Source: Phragmites australis (lineage: Eukaryota; Streptophyta; Magnoliopsida; Poales; Poaceae). Taken from it: a stretch of DNA of 64,000 nt. Below are positions 1 through 12,292 of the stretch, piece by piece. The notes beneath the pieces were generated by a model. That model was not told the DNA's origin. It was given only the letters and a program-made list of their open reading frames with translations, and made no database searches. A program made the translations under genes and the position numbers. The stretch is taken from positions 17,023,819 to 17,087,818 of the forward strand of contig NC_084924.1 in assembly GCF_958298935.1 (NCBI RefSeq). Reading direction: 5' to 3'. Within the stretch, counting starts at the first letter, position 1. Every line of letters starts with the position of its first letter.

Positions 1-1
1 G

Positions 2-1062
2 CATGATCGCCTTGGTCATCTCGGCATAGGGATGATGTGAAAAATTATCAGAAATTTCATTGGTCATGATTTATGTGATGCTAAATTCCCTCAATCTTCG
101 GATTTATGTGCACTGCATGTGCCACAGGGAAGCTAATTTTAAGGGCATCTTACCTTAAAATTCAAGCAGAACCACTCAAATTCCTTGAACACATTAAGGC
201 GATATATGTGGTCCTATCCAACCATTAATTGGACCATTCAGGTATTTCATGGTTCTAATAGATACATCTACATGATGGTCTCACGTGTATCTCTTGTCCA
301 CACGAAATCATGTATTTACCAAAATAATGTCTCAAATTATTAAATTACGAGCACATTAATTTGAAAATCGAATTCAATCAATTCGAATGGATTATTCTAT
401 GGCCCTAGAAAATCAAGTCCAGGATTCTGTCCTATATGTCCATACTCAAAATTAAGCTCATTGCATGACCCTTATTATAGAATTGCATCCTACTAACTTC
501 TTGTTGGGGTCATGTAGTTTTATACGTTCCTGACCTAATTCAATTATGACCTACTGCATATCATAGTACATCCCCTCTACAATTAGTATGTGAAAATCCA
601 ACAAGTATTTCCCATCTACATAAATTTGGTTGCGCTACGTACATACCGATCTCACCACCGCAGCGTATATCCATGGGCCTACACAGGAAATTAGGTATCT
701 ACGTGGGGGTATCAATCTTCATGTATCATTAAATACCTCGACCCTATCACACGGGACCTATTCACGGCCTGGTATGTTGATTGTATATTCAAGTAGGACT
801 ATTTCATGGCATTATGGGGAGATTTCAAGTACCAGAAAGAATGTCAGGATATTAATTGGAATATCCAAGGCATTTCTGCCTCAGACCCACGTACTTAAGA
901 ATCTGAACTCCAAGTTCAGAAAATCATCAATTTACAATATATTACAAATAATCTGTCAGATGTATTTTTTTGACTACAAATGTGTCACAAAATCCTTTAA
1001 TCCTGCAAAAAATATGCCCGAAAGAGTGGGGGTACCAATAAAACTCACTCAATACCTTGTTT
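2..1062 (+). pseudogene. copia GAG-pre-integrase, integrase and linker remnant
   Basis: The frame starting at base 2 reads HDRLGHLGIGMM and continues with copia-like residues (KFPQSSDL), interrupted by stops. Near 365-380 ENRI followed by serine/isoleucine-type residues matches the entry to the integrase core. The stretch that should carry the second catalytic Asp and the HTQNGLAE motif is missing or scrambled, which suggests an internal deletion near 400. KLGIYVG near 690-710 and TDYKCVTKSFNPAKNMPERV near 970-1030 are the linker between integrase and reverse transcriptase. It would have inserted cDNA into the genome; it cannot now. Confidence 0.75.
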
Positions 1063-1439
1063 AAAATAAGAGAGGAAGAAGTACAACAACAAAGGAGGAT
1101 ACAACTTCTTGCAAGCACCAAAGGAAATAGAGAAAGAAACCCTTTGAAACAGTAAGTGCAAGTCAACCTCATGTTGATATACATCCAATGGGTAGTATAC
1201 ACCTAGTGGATGGGTAACATCCACAACCTAGCTTAATAGTGCACTAAATTAATGATACTGGGACATCGGAATACCTCGATTCAATCGTATTGGGAAATCA
1301 CAAACAGTCACCAAGGGTATAAGAGATTTCCACCAACTATCTAGATTCTGGAGAATCATATGACCGACAGACTACAATTATCAACACATACTTCTCCACT
1401 ATGATTACAAACAACCTCCAATATGATCTAGATCCCAAG

Positions 1440-3030
1440 ACCATGGCGTAGTGTAAACAACACTCGAACTGGACTCAATGGAAGGATGCAATCCAAGCAG
1501 AGATAGCCTCACTTACGAAAAGAGAGGTATTCACAAAAGTAATACCTACACCTCTAAATGTATTCCCTGTGGGATTCAAATGGGTTTTCATCCAAAAACC
1601 GAATAAAAACAATGAGGTGGTGAGATATAAATAAGGCTTGTAGCACAAGGGTTCACGCAGAGACCCGATATTGATTTCAATGAAACATATTCTGCAATCT
1701 TAAGTGGAATCACATTCCGATATCTTATCTCATTGGGAGATCAAAATCATCTATCTATGCAGTTGATGGATGTAGTGACCACATATCTATATGGGTCACT
1801 TGATTCGTACATATACATGAAGGTTTCTGATGGAATCCAAATTCTAAATCCAAATGCAAATCGCAACATATATTGTGTAAAGTTTAATAAGTGGCTTATG
1901 GCTTAAAGCAGTCGGGACGAATGTGGTACAACCGACTTAGCGAGTTCCTTCAGCAGAAGGGTTACTCCAACAATGATGATTATCCATGTGTTTATCCAGA
2001 AATCCTTGACAAGATTTTGTATTATTTCTATGTATGTTGATAATCTAAACATCATTGGCAACGCATAAGATATCGATGAAGCACGCGATCATCTAAAGAC
2101 GGAATTCGAGATGAAGGATTTGGGTACAACCCAATTTTTCTTGTGTCTACAACTCGAGCACTTCCTCTCGGGAATTATGGTATATCAAGCTGCCTAGATC
2201 CAAAAAATATTAGAGAAATTCAATATGGACAAATCATATCCATCTAAAACCCACATGGTTGTTCGATCTCTAGATATGGAGAAAGATCTATTTAGACCAC
2301 GGGAAAATAGAGGAGAGATATTAGGACCCGAGGTTCAATATCTTAGTGCTATTAGAGCGCTTATATATCTTGCAAATTACATTAGGCCTAGTATCTCATT
2401 TGCAGTGAACTTACTAGTTAGGCATTGCGCTGCTCCAACTAAACACCATTAGGCGGGAGTCAAGAATATCTTTCGATATCTCCAAGGCACCAAAGATCTG
2501 GGTCTATTCCTTCAATTTCAAAGAAAGTAAGATTCAAATATGATTAGATACACTGATGCTGGTTACTTAAAAGATCCCCACAACATCAGATCATAGATAA
2601 GCTTTGTGTTTCTACACGTTGGGACAACCATTTTATGGAAGTCTTCTAAACAGACTCTAGTGGCTACATCCAATAATCATTCTGAAATAATTGCATTATA
2701 TGAGGCATCACGTTAATGCGTGTGGCTTCGTAGAATGATAAACACATACAACAATCATGTGGTATTGGTTCCATTGAATCACCTACCATTATTTACGAAT
2801 ATAATGCTGCTTGTGTTGCTCAGATGCAAATAGGTTAAAAAAGAGCAATATCACTAAGCATATTACTCCTAAATTGTTATATTCTCATGAGTTATAACAG
2901 AGTGGGGAGATAAACATCTTGCAAATTAAATCTTATGATAATCTCATAGATCTATTCACAAAGTCCTTACCAACTTCAACATTTCAAAAATATATTTATG
3001 ATATTAGTATGCAACGATTTCGAGATTTGC
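1440..3030 (+). pseudogene. copia reverse transcriptase and RNase H remnant
   Basis: Residues typical of copia RT are visible: W.DAIQAEIASL-like sequence near 1470, LVAQGFTQ-like near 1635-1660, DF(N)ETYSAI near 1670, a region like VVTTYLYGSLDSYIYMK near 1770, and MWYNRLSEFL near 1920. The catalytic box reads MYVDNLNIIG near 2030, so the second Asp of YVDD is replaced by Asn. The RNase H part has ALIYLANYIRPSISFAVNLL near 2360-2415, YTDAGYLKDP near 2550 and SEIIALYEASR near 2690. The end reads like the usual STFQK...MRR(F)RDL terminus near 2975-3030. Several in-frame stops and shifts make it non-functional. Confidence 0.85.
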
Positions 3031-3080
3031 AAAAATCAGTGGGAGTATCCTCTAGAATATAATCCATTCATACTTCATAT

Positions 3081-3560
3081 TGTACTATTTTCCCTTTATA
3101 AGTTTTACTTACAAAGTTTCTCATAAAAGATTTTGAATGAGGCAATATCTACACAAGATCATATGGCATACCTCTTATTTTCCGTACCGGAGTTTTTAAA
3201 AGAGGTATATAAGATATATCTATTTTTTTCTAAACTTGGTTATGAGTTTTCTCTTTTACAAGGTTTTCTCATATGAGTTAACAAAGAGACAATAATCAAT
3301 ATATGATGTATCATTTTCTCCTTATTTTTTCACTAGATTTTAAAAAAGTTTTAACAGTATATGACTATTACTCTCCTCATATTTTTCTCACAAGTTTTTT
3401 AAGGAGCTTTTAAGATGAAATATATAAGTATATGGACCGGCATCGATCAAGAGAGAGTATTAGAAATCAATTGATCTTCGCCTAACAGTCGGGCAGTTGC
3501 TCTCGGCGGTTAATTGACCGAATATGTGTATGTTTGGGAGATATGTCTCTTCGAATGGAC

Positions 3561-3631
<71 letters not shown>

Positions 3632-3704
3632 TTAATAAAAAATTAAGAGTTCGAATCATTATTTTATCTATTATTTTACATTACAATTTAAATTACTCTC
3701 AACA
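3081..3704 (+). repeat. 3' LTR of the copia element (approximate borders)
   Basis: The segment begins TGTACTATTTTCCC about 30 bases after the polypurine-like tract at 3038-3048, and ends CTCTCAACA at 3704. The TG...CA ends fit a copia LTR, and the text (rich in TTTTAACAAGG-like and TTTCTCA stretches) resembles LTRs of this grass family. It contains the TA microsatellite at 3565-3629. Its partner LTR is outside the window, so the start is not proven. Confidence 0.6.
3565..3629. repeat. (TA)n microsatellite
   Basis: An uninterrupted run of about 32 TA units inside the copia LTR. It is likely to be length-polymorphic and prone to sequencing error. Confidence 0.95.
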
Positions 3705-3759
3705 GCTTTGTCCATCGCCCGGGCGATAAGTTCGTTCCACTCGATCAGTCCCCGGCCGG
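3705..3759. other. short spacer carrying the left hAT target duplication
   Basis: Fifty-five bases lie between the copia LTR and the hAT element. The last eight (3752-3759, CCGGCCGG) are the left copy of the hAT target-site duplication. Confidence 0.6.
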
Positions 3760-4360
3760 TAGGGGTGGAAATAGATGGTAGGAAATCCGAATTATCCGAT
3801 TTCGTATCCGTTAAAATATGAATATGGATATCCGTATCCGTATTCGTTTCTGAAATGGATACTAAAATGGATATATCCGAATTCGTTTTCGAGATTCGGA
3901 TTCAAATGTGGATATCCGAATTCGAGATATATCCGATTCGTATCCGTATCCGCCAACCAGGGAACCAAATTTTGCTAAAGTTTTAGAAATTTCAGATATG
4001 AACGAAATTCCAAACTAATCAAATTGGAACAAATTTCAGTCAAATTTCAGTTAAATTTGATCAAAAATTTAAATTTCCAACATGAATTTTGAACAAAATT
4101 TCTAAAATTCTTGCCCAATCAAATTAGAACAAATTTCAGTCAAATTTTATCAAATTTCAGTCAAATTTTTTCAAAAATTTAAATTTCCGATCTGAATTTC
4201 GAAGATCGAGTAGATATCCGAATGTGGATTCGTATTCGAACTATCCGATTCGTATTCATATTTGAGGATATCTAGATCCGTATTCACATTCGAATTAAAA
4301 TATGATAAATCGTACTATCCAAATTCGATTTCATACGTATTCGATCCGTTTCCATCCCTA
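3760..4360. mobile_element. non-autonomous Ac/Ds-like hAT element
   Basis: The element is 601 bp. It begins TAGGGGTGGAAA and ends with the reverse complement of TAGGGATGGAAA (11 of 12 bases match), the Ac/Ds type of hAT terminus. It is flanked by a perfect 8-bp duplication, CCGGCCGG at 3752-3759 and 4361-4368, the duplication size expected for hAT. The interior is AT-rich and full of short repeats of ATATCCG and CGTATCCG near both ends, comparable to the subterminal transposase-binding repeats of Ds-type elements. It has no coding capacity, so it would depend on an autonomous hAT transposase elsewhere. The intact TSD indicates a clean insertion, younger than the sequence it sits in. Confidence 0.92.
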
Positions 4361-4368
4361 CCGGCCGG

Positions 4369-4854
4369 TGATCTCGTTGTCAGCTGATGCACACAGGTCA
4401 TGCATGCAGTGCATCAGGCTGCTTGCTTCTCCGAGTTTGGCACAGTGTCCGTGTCGACGTGTCACGCGCAAGGGTACACCTGTGTATGCCACCGTTGCAT
4501 TATCTAAGCGATCACTGTTTTATCAATTGATAAGTGGTACTACTTCAGTGCATAGTTAAAAGCTTTTTATATACTGTATCAGGTAAAACAATCAGTGGTC
4601 ACAGATTTAAAACAGAGACATTTAATTTGTTTCATTAACTGTGTCTCTATGGTAAACGAAAATAGGAGTCTAGAGCACCATTTTCTCCAAGAGAGTAAAA
4701 CCGTGAACTCACTACAGATGCTGCTAATTAAGACTGCGGAGGCTTAGATGGATGCAAAAAAGCACAAATGAAATTGGCATGCGATTTCTAGTTGAGTACA
4801 TATATGTGTACCATAAATAAATGAGGCCGGGAGTGTCAATTTTGTGGTCCAAAG
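4369..4854. other. unassigned spacer
   Basis: Between the hAT element and the CACTA left end I see no convincing gene or repeat. A weak pair of complementary pieces (AGAGACA near 4614 and TGTCTCT near 4642) could be a small degraded hairpin element, but no duplication supports it. Confidence 0.4.
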
Positions 4855-5010
4855 CACTACTATAGAATCCTCAATAGACGACCAGCTATTAGTACCAATT
4901 TGGCTAGCACCGGCAGTGATACCTTATCACTGCCGGTTCCTGAAAGGTGCTAGCAGTGATATACTCCTTATCACTATCGGTTGATGACGCGAACCGGCAG
5001 TGATCCGGGA
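4855..5010. repeat. CACTA left terminal and subterminal repeat array
   Basis: After the CACTACTATAGAA terminus there are at least four copies of the ATCACTGCCGGT / ACCGGCAGTGAT motif in both orientations, for example at about 4911-4937 and 4995-5005. In this superfamily such arrays bind the element's own transposase. Confidence 0.8.
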
Positions 5011-5444
5011 CATGCTTCCAGAGAAAGTGTTGCCCAAGCTTGGAAGTGAAAAATGAATCAATAAGCTTAGAAGTGCAAGATTTAGAGAAAGAAGGAACTA
5101 CAAAATAAGTTCCTAATTACACTAAAAAAAATCATAATTACACTAACGAATAAGTTCCTGATTACACTGAATATATTAGGTCCTGATCATTACAAAATAA
5201 GGTCTGGATTACACAAAAACCACCATCTGAATTGCAAAAGATCGAAACTAAGCTAGCTTATGCCTATACTAGCCTATGCCTCTTTGATGGCGTGCCACCG
5301 TGGGTACAATCGTGGTTGATGACAATGGTTCTGTCGACTCTATCATCGATGACTCGTTCGTCTCCTTCTTGAACTCATACAAGTCAATGCTGTTGCCGTT
5401 GTTATCATCGTCACTCTCGATGATGATGGGTTGTTGGGACCTCC

Positions 5445-5687
5445 TCATGTAGTGGCGGCCCTTCCTTCATCCTCCTTCTCCCCCTTTTTTCCTTCTTCCT
5501 CCTCCTCCTCGGCACTGGCCTCCTCCTTCTCCTTATCGATCGAGCCCTCAAGGTTGACCATGTCCTCCTCCTTCTCCTCCTCGTCATCCTTAGTGGAGGA
5601 GGAGTCCTCGGTGCTGGTTGTGTCCTCCTCCACCTTCTCCTCGAAGGACACATCATCCTCTGTGCCGGTGTCCTCATCCAAACTCAT
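5445..5687 (-). other. acidic low-complexity ORF in CACTA interior, 80 codons
   Basis: The minus strand reads an open frame of 80 codons starting MSLDEDTGTEDD, almost wholly Glu, Asp, Ser and Lys. Upstream on the same strand (5690-5840) another frame reads HNDDWEHFMEGTPPRTSQ. The plus strand of the same bases is also open because it is a (TCC)n-like tract, so the frame by itself is weak evidence. It may be an exon remnant of a CACTA gene encoding an acidic tail. No domain is recognisable. Confidence 0.25.
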
Positions 5688-5959
5688 TGGCTCGTGCGGG
5701 GCGGAGTGCCCTCCATGAAGTGCTCCCAGTCGTCATTGTGCGGGGAGGAGAGGTCATCGGAGGAGGATGTAATTACCTCCTGCTCCTTCGATGATGGTGG
5801 TTGTGACTAAGGAGAGGCTGGAGGTGGCAGCGGTGGAGGAGGAGCGACAATTTGTGGAAGGAATGAGGAGGCTGGGGAGGGCGAGCAGTTTTAATGGCTA
5901 TTCAAGGAAGATGAAGAGGCGGAAGATGAAGTGACAGAAGTGGCTTGAAAGACGAAGGG

Positions 5960-7110
5960 GCGCTGGTTATAAAGGGTAGTTGCACTATCATTTGTCAGTT
6001 CTAGTTACCAACTGAAGTGATCGTCTATCGTTGTTGGTTGGTAACTAGAATCGGTAGTGATAGTACCATTACGTGGGGTGTGGGAGCCGAGGTGTTAGTC
6101 TATCACTGTCGGTTTAGAACTATAACCAGTAGTGATAGTATCACAACTCTATTTAGTCCTTCTGGTTCTGTCATTTTCTCTCTGCCACAAGTGATCGTAA
6201 AAGATACAAGTGAGAGTAGAGATCGGAGAGGTGCAGGAAAAATATGGGGTTTTATTTTCATCATCTAGTGCTTCATTCTTCCGTATTTAGACCTTTGTTT
6301 TTCTTGTCTTAAGTTATCTTCATATAGTTCTCTATTTTATGTTTATATTTCTGTTCATCTAGTTTACATTCTTGTTCTTTGCTTTGTAGATCTTTTGCAC
6401 TATTTTTTAGGAAGATGAATATGGTAAGGAGGCACACCAGTCAGCAATGTTGTCTCTCGTTATCTAGGTCTCATTGCAGGCCCTCAGGATCATTTGCTCA
6501 TCATTACTGAGCGTCATGTTTATCCAAATAGGTAGATGATCATTGCTGCTGCTTGCTAGTATGCCCTAGGACCTAACAATAACTTCCGCATTGCCTTTGA
6601 TCCTTGCAACAACAGCTGCTTTGTTCTCTGCCTATCAAGCACTGATGCTCTGTATCTGCATGCACATTTATACTGTTGATGATGACAGTGCCATCTTCTG
6701 GCGTTTACTCAACTTCAGCCTGTACGATGAGGAAGAAGATCTGGCATGTAGGTTTAACACCAGGAGGGTTGTGTAGAGAACTGGGTGGTTTGTAATTAAT
6801 GTTATGTGGTTTGTCTAATTATTATGAACTTATATATTATGTAGTTTGTACTCAATATTAATATTATGTGGCTTATCAGGTCTACTATATGGTCCAATTC
6901 TTAATTTTTAGATTTCTTCTTCTACATTCTAGTTACCAATTCACAATTTTTAGATGTATTTGTGTTGATAATATCACTGCTGGTTCTAGTTACCCACCGA
7001 TAGTGATACTATCACTGTTGATTGTGGATGTGAACCGGTAGTGACAATCTATCATTGCCTGTTAGTTTCTTGATCCGGTAGTGATAGTATCACTATCCTA
7101 TATAACTTTC
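5960..7110. repeat. further CACTA-type subterminal motifs and AT-rich interior
   Basis: Two more clusters of the GGTAGTGATA / TATCACTG motif lie at about 5975-6150 and 6965-7105, separated by AT-rich sequence without a convincing gene. Their position 1-2 kb inside the left end suggests either an unusually long subterminal region or remains of another CACTA copy. Confidence 0.55.
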
Positions 7111-7307
7111 CTTCTCCATCTTTCTTCAACACTTAGTCACTCCCGAGCCACCACACCGACACCTCAGCTCCCGTTCTAGGACTCGGCCTCCTTGGCCTCC
7201 TCCACACCGCCACAGCCGCGCCCTCTCTAGCCTCCTCCACATCTCGGAGCCAATGCCGCCTCCCCAACCACCCCGATGCTGGCCTTCATCTCAGGACCCA
7301 TCCAAAT
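7111..7307. other. proline-rich GC stretch of CACTA interior, left half
   Basis: CTCC/GCC-rich sequence with short repeated phrases (CCGCGCCCT, GCCTCCTCCAC) that resumes at 10096 after the inserted LTR. It resembles captured 5' coding sequence of a plant gene but gives no clear protein. Confidence 0.35.
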
Positions 7308-10095
7308 TGTATTCAAATTAATCATTAGGGCAGTCATTTAATAAGATAAGAGCTAGCACACGCCCATCTCTCGACGCGCCACGTGCTAACACACATCTCA
7401 TCACAACAATCGCAACCCCAATGATTAAACTGAATCCAATTCCGATAGTCCCCATATGTGTGCCCTAGTAATTCCCGGAAAAGCTATTACCTACACATAC
7501 CTTTACCAACATGAATATCACAACATCACAATTATACTAGGGTTCAAAAGATTACAAGTTGATACATTAGACAAAAGACAGGGTATTAACTAGCATAAAC
7601 ATACAAGAATCGCAGTGGAAAACATCTAAAGAAACAAAACTGGTGGTGCCATTTGCCCATAAGGCAACTGACTGAGGTTAGATGTGGTATACTGACTGCT
7701 CGCAACCACACCACTCTGGGTGGGATTCAAGTAGCCGACATCTATCATCACCTGAAAAACAAACAAATAACGTGAGTACGAAGGTACTCGTAAGACTTAA
7801 TCCATATTGGATATATATAATAACCGACTCCAAGGATTATGCATTTGGGTGAAGTAGCAAGAAATCGGCCATAAGATTAAGTGAATTTACATGCAAATAG
7901 CAGCATTCGACTCAAGTGTGAGCAACTACAACCTAAAACTTGTACTCTCCTATCCTAAGAACATTAACATAAACATAACTGTAACTTGATACATCTCATC
8001 CCATCATCTATCATCACAACCACTTCCCAACGTACCATAACCTAACCTCGGAACTCTACGACTGATGTGGATGGACAGAAGCGTGCTCATGATAGAGAGC
8101 ATGACAATTCGAATTAATTTTACACCCTGCAGGAGGTACTCCTTTGCCCACACGTCACGAGACCACCATCCATACAACTCGTCGGTTGCAAGCGATGCTT
8201 CCGTGACAACGGTTCATGTACTCACCTCGAACCTTTGTTCCCGTGCTGAGTCATGTAGATGCCATCTAGATCCCGAGCGCATGACGACTTACCAGCCCAA
8301 CCTCAGGTGCCTCTACAAGCCTTCTCGCTCACATCTCGAGTCAAATGAACACATCGACTTATGATACTTGGCTTATCTTACCATTAGATCAACATGTGGT
8401 AAGTACAAAAAAGTGCAACAACCAACGGCACCAACGATCGGTGTTTAATCGATACAAGTGGTCTATGGCATCTGAGTTCGTCTCCGGACCTACCCCTAGC
8501 ACCGCCCACATCTCATCTCATCCTCACACTCATACAATCCAAATATTGTTTTCATTGTGAAAATAATTAATTCTTATACTCGCGAATGATGGAACATTCC
8601 ATCGCTTGACTTCTACTGACGACCTATGCATTGCTAAGCATATCAAATAGTTTTAAGTTGAACAACGACATGTTATACCCAGGTTACAAGGATAGAAAAC
8701 ATCAGTAGTTCAAAGTAGGAAATGCATCAATATAGGTTCTACCTATAAACCCGACACAAACTCGCTAACATGTTATTAAAAAGTATTTTCTTGAGTTCCA
8801 ACATTTTTAACATGTACATTTCACACTCATACGAAGCAAACACAATTGGTTTCATTATTTTTGGAGTTTGTTTGAATTAACTACGAAATATACAAGCTAT
8901 CATCAAATTAAAAAAAATCTAATGAACAGTAAATCCATAAGCTCTGGGTTAAGATCGGAACTTCCGGGTGAGGTTTCGAGCGAGGGTTCTCGGTTAAATC
9001 TGCTCGGACTAACCTGAAACTTCCAGCCTATACCTGAAACTTTCGGGTATGGTTCTTAGGTATTTTTAGCTAGGATTACCCGGAACTTCCGGGTTGTAGC
9101 AGAACGCGATTTTTTCGATGATTCATGAGCCGATTCGACTTGAATGTTAAAATCTAACCCACATAAGCATGTATTGGCACTAATGCATGTATTCTAGACC
9201 TAAAATACCCACTCTACAAGAACGGATCATAAGCTCTATCTCATATGAACCTCTCCCACTAGCTCCTTTTCTCCAAGAACACAAAAGTAATTCGCACTAC
9301 AAGAATGCTGTTGCAAAAACTCAAATTTAACCAAACCAAAATGTTCATTCTCACTATAGGATTCTAGGTGACTTACCCATGGTCCTTGTAGAGGTTGGAA
9401 ACCGTCGGGTGAAGGAGAAATCAGAGGAAAACTTGGAGAAGAGGGGGAACAAGCTGCTGCCCTTGTTGCTTCAACCAAACACACCAATAGAGGTCAAGAA
9501 CAGCTCGAATCCTTCATGCACGTGTGAAAGAATTGGTTGGATGGGAAGCTAGAGAGCTAGGCAACGTGTTGGTGTAACATGCATACCTTGATTCTTGTTC
9601 CTTAAGGTGGGATTTGGGGGAAGAATGAGAGAGTTTGAGGGAGGGAGGAGTTCCTACTCTCTTTGGCTAGTTTGGGCGTGAGGGAGAGCACGTGAAAGTG
9701 AGAGGAGAGTAAGGGGAGGGTGCTGTAGGAGCTGAAGGAGAGGGAGTGAGGTGGGCCGGCCAAGTGGATCCCACATGCTAGTGAAACAAGTCCTTTTTAG
9801 TTGCAAAACCATCTCTTTCTCTCCCCATTTTATTAACCCAAAATGAGGTGCTCTAATGCTCCAAAATTCTAGAATTTTTGTGCCATGATTTACAAAAAGA
9901 GATGAACCCATTTTAAATGAATTCACCCACAACGCCTAAGAGGAAACTTAAACTAAACGAAAACTCCAACATCAGTATTTTTCATATCTCATGGCAAGTT
10001 TTTAAACCACCATTGGAAAATAACAAACACTCAACAATTAAACATGATGCACATGATTATGCTTAATGATATGATTTTGGGTTTGGGACGTGACA
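7308..10095 (-). repeat. probable long solo LTR of a Ty3/gypsy element
   Basis: Read on the minus strand, the segment starts TGTCACGTCCCAAACCC at 10095 and ends ...GAATACA near 7308, giving TG...CA ends over about 2.8 kb. GC-rich CACTA sequence on either side is interrupted by this different, AT-richer block. No gag-pol frame is visible, which fits an LTR rather than an internal region. A 2.8-kb LTR suits Del/Tekay-type chromoviruses, but that lineage is inference. Flanks CCATCCA and CTCCA share only TCCA and do not abut both inferred ends, so a clean target duplication is not shown. Confidence 0.42.
8945..9090. repeat. repeated GAACTTCCGGGT-type motif
   Basis: Four related copies of GGAACTTCCGGGT / TGAAACTTTCGGGT occur within 150 bases inside the presumed LTR. 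Some are palindromic around CCGGAACTTCCGG. They could be protein-binding sites in the LTR or simply local duplications. Confidence 0.5.
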
Positions 10096-11241
10096 CTCCA
10101 CAACACCAACGGGCCACGTCCTACTCGACCTCCTCTATGCTAACACCACCGCGCCCTCCCCGGCGTCCTCCACCGCGTGACCTCCTTCGCGTCTTGGTGC
10201 TGATGATGCCTCCTCATCCACCATGACGCTGGCCTCTATGACACTGATGTCGCCGCGCCCTTCCTGGCCTCCTCCACCCTGACACCGCCACCCTAGCCCT
10301 GACCTCCTTGCATCGCTAGTGCCGAGGGATGCCAACCCCTTCCTCCTTACGCTGCCACCACCATCACCCGACTCTTCCCTCAAGGTCGCCATCGCCTGAA
10401 AACTACAGGTCATCGATATTGCCTGGCGACTACAGGCCATCGCCATCATACCAAGGTAATCCCCAACTGTTTTGTTCATAGTCCTCCCAACAAATCTAAG
10501 AACTTGGATGTGTGTTGCTACGAATGATCACTGGATGGAAGATTATTGAGCAAAAATGAATGACTTTTGGTAGAAAAATTATTCTTGTATTCCCTTGTAC
10601 AGTTATGTTGTCATGCCATATTATATTTTTGTAGACGTCATGATGAATTTTGGCTTGTGCACCGATCTGTGACATTTTTCTAGTTGGAATGGTTGAGTTA
10701 TGGTAACAAAACTAATTACTAAATATAGCACTATATTTTAGTGGATTAGTTTTCTTTTATAGAAATATATTTAAATTTTAGCTATGTTTATCCTGTCAAT
10801 GATGAAATAGGCTAATGATATGAGGCCACATATTGAAAAAATGATGATGATGGATAGCTAGATGCAGTTTGCCAATGATGATACAATGTTGAATCAAGTC
10901 TAAACATGATATTGTGTGGTATTAATGATTAGATCAGGCAAATTACCTAAGCCTTGTTACCCATAATACCACATTCAAATTTCGGGACACAGAACTGAGG
11001 TAAAAATGCATAATTTTTGTTATCATTTCTTGGCACAATAGCTTGCTCTTATTTTTTTGTATGACTAAATGCACAATAGCTCATATGGACCTGTAATGAT
11101 TATTCACTTATATGGTTGAGGGTAGTAGTATGACTCTCATAACAACACATCTTTTTTTATGTTGCAATCTTGTTGTATCTTAAGTTGCTTTTATCTAATG
11201 CAGAGTTTGACTAATGATATTTTGAAGTTTGATTTGCCGGT
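10096..11241. other. CACTA interior between nested insertions
   Basis: The first 380 bases are GC-rich with recurring GCC/CTCC phrases like those at 7111-7307. The remainder is AT-rich and intron-like. Neither strand gives a recognisable protein. Confidence 0.4.
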
Positions 11242-11849
11242 TGTTGGGAACTAGAGTTACCAAACAGAGTGATGGGCCTTCGGACCTCAGAGAGATCCGA
11301 ATACCAGAGGGAAATGTACACAAACTAGGGAATTGTTACTAGAATTAATGTCACTTGTCCTGTCAACTATAGTTACACCCTATTTATAGGCTGCATGTAA
11401 CCAAACATTTCCTATTACAATTTACGAGATTTCCCCTCTAACTGCCATATTCTTGGCATATTCGTGGGTAATACGGTACTATCCTAAGTACATCTATATT
11501 ATTTACAATATTACCCTTGATGGTCTTCGGTCTTTAGCAGCGGTCCTCCCTTCGCTTGGACTACCGAATGTCTCTGTTCGGCAGCACCTTCGATGTCCCT
11601 TAGGTTGACTCCCTCATGACACCGAACGAAGTCCTTTAGTTGATCTCTGAAGGCCCGAGAATGGCTTTGCTCATCCTAGCTGTTGGAACTTCTCTTGGGG
11701 CGCCGAGAGTCCGAAGGGTTCCTTCGAGTAGCTAAAGGGTTCCTGCAACACGACAGATCTATGACAACTGTAAGCCTTGTTAGTTTGTGGTGGTCGTAGA
11801 GGTCTTTGATCCAATGTCTGAAGGGTGCTCATGAGACCATTCCCCAATA
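11242..11849 (-). repeat. gypsy 3' LTR
   Basis: It begins TGTTGGGAACTAGAG and ends CCCCAATA, paired with the LTR at 21995-22587. It carries a short extra piece (CTCATGAGACC) near the end that the other LTR lacks, and its last dinucleotide is TA instead of CA. A minus-strand TATA box, CTATAAATA, lies at 11381-11389. Confidence 0.9.
11381..11389 (-). promoter_or_regulatory. TATA box of the 3' LTR
   Basis: CTATAAATA on the minus strand, at the same LTR position as the TATA box at 22135-22143. Confidence 0.6.
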
Positions 11850-11872
11850 GAAGCCCCCCACGGGCAAGGTTC
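11850..11872 (-). other. polypurine tract, plus-strand primer site
   Basis: On the minus strand GTGGGGGGCTTC directly abuts the 3' LTR. This is the expected place and composition for the plus-strand primer of a retroelement. Confidence 0.6.
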
Positions 11873-12292
11873 CTCCTCGATGGGCTGAACTCGTGAATTA
11901 GATGGTATCACCGAACGCCATCCCCATCGACCCATTGGAGGCCTCATGCTATATGATTTACCTTCGGTAAATTATCTCCCCTTTGTTTACCCGAAGGTTC
12001 TGAGTTTTCTATAAGTGACAGTTTCTCTAGCGAGATGGCTTAATTCCTGAAACGTTGGTTACTATTTTTTTTTCTTAACTACCATTAATGCCACAATTTG
12101 ACTCCCAACACACGTCTTTCGACTGCCCTTGAGCTTGCATTCTGACCGCTATATATATGAGTTACCCCGTGGTTCATTTGTTCTTACCGCAAACATGTTG
12201 CTCTCAAGCCCACATAATCTACTGTCGTCACTCTGGCTGAAGCCATCCGACAACCTTTGGACTTTTAATCGAAGCTAAGGCATCCTGATCCG

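Larger units (their letters stand above)
1..3704 (+). mobile_element. Ty1/copia retrotransposon, 3' portion, degenerate
   Basis: Copia domains run in order on the plus strand: GAG-pre-integrase (HDRLGH right at the window edge), integrase, linker, reverse transcriptase, RNase H, then a polypurine-like GTGGGAGT and a 3' LTR. Gag, protease and the 5' LTR lie outside the window. The order integrase before reverse transcriptase defines Ty1/copia. Reading frames are broken by many stops and small indels, so this is a dead copy. The same family type recurs in reverse orientation at 43-47 kb, which helped in recognising the pieces. The exact LTR borders are estimates. Confidence 0.85.

Noticed and set aside
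5431..5718. Plus-strand Ser-rich open frame of 95 codons
   Set aside because: Product of a TCC-rich tract that is open on both strands; no domain.
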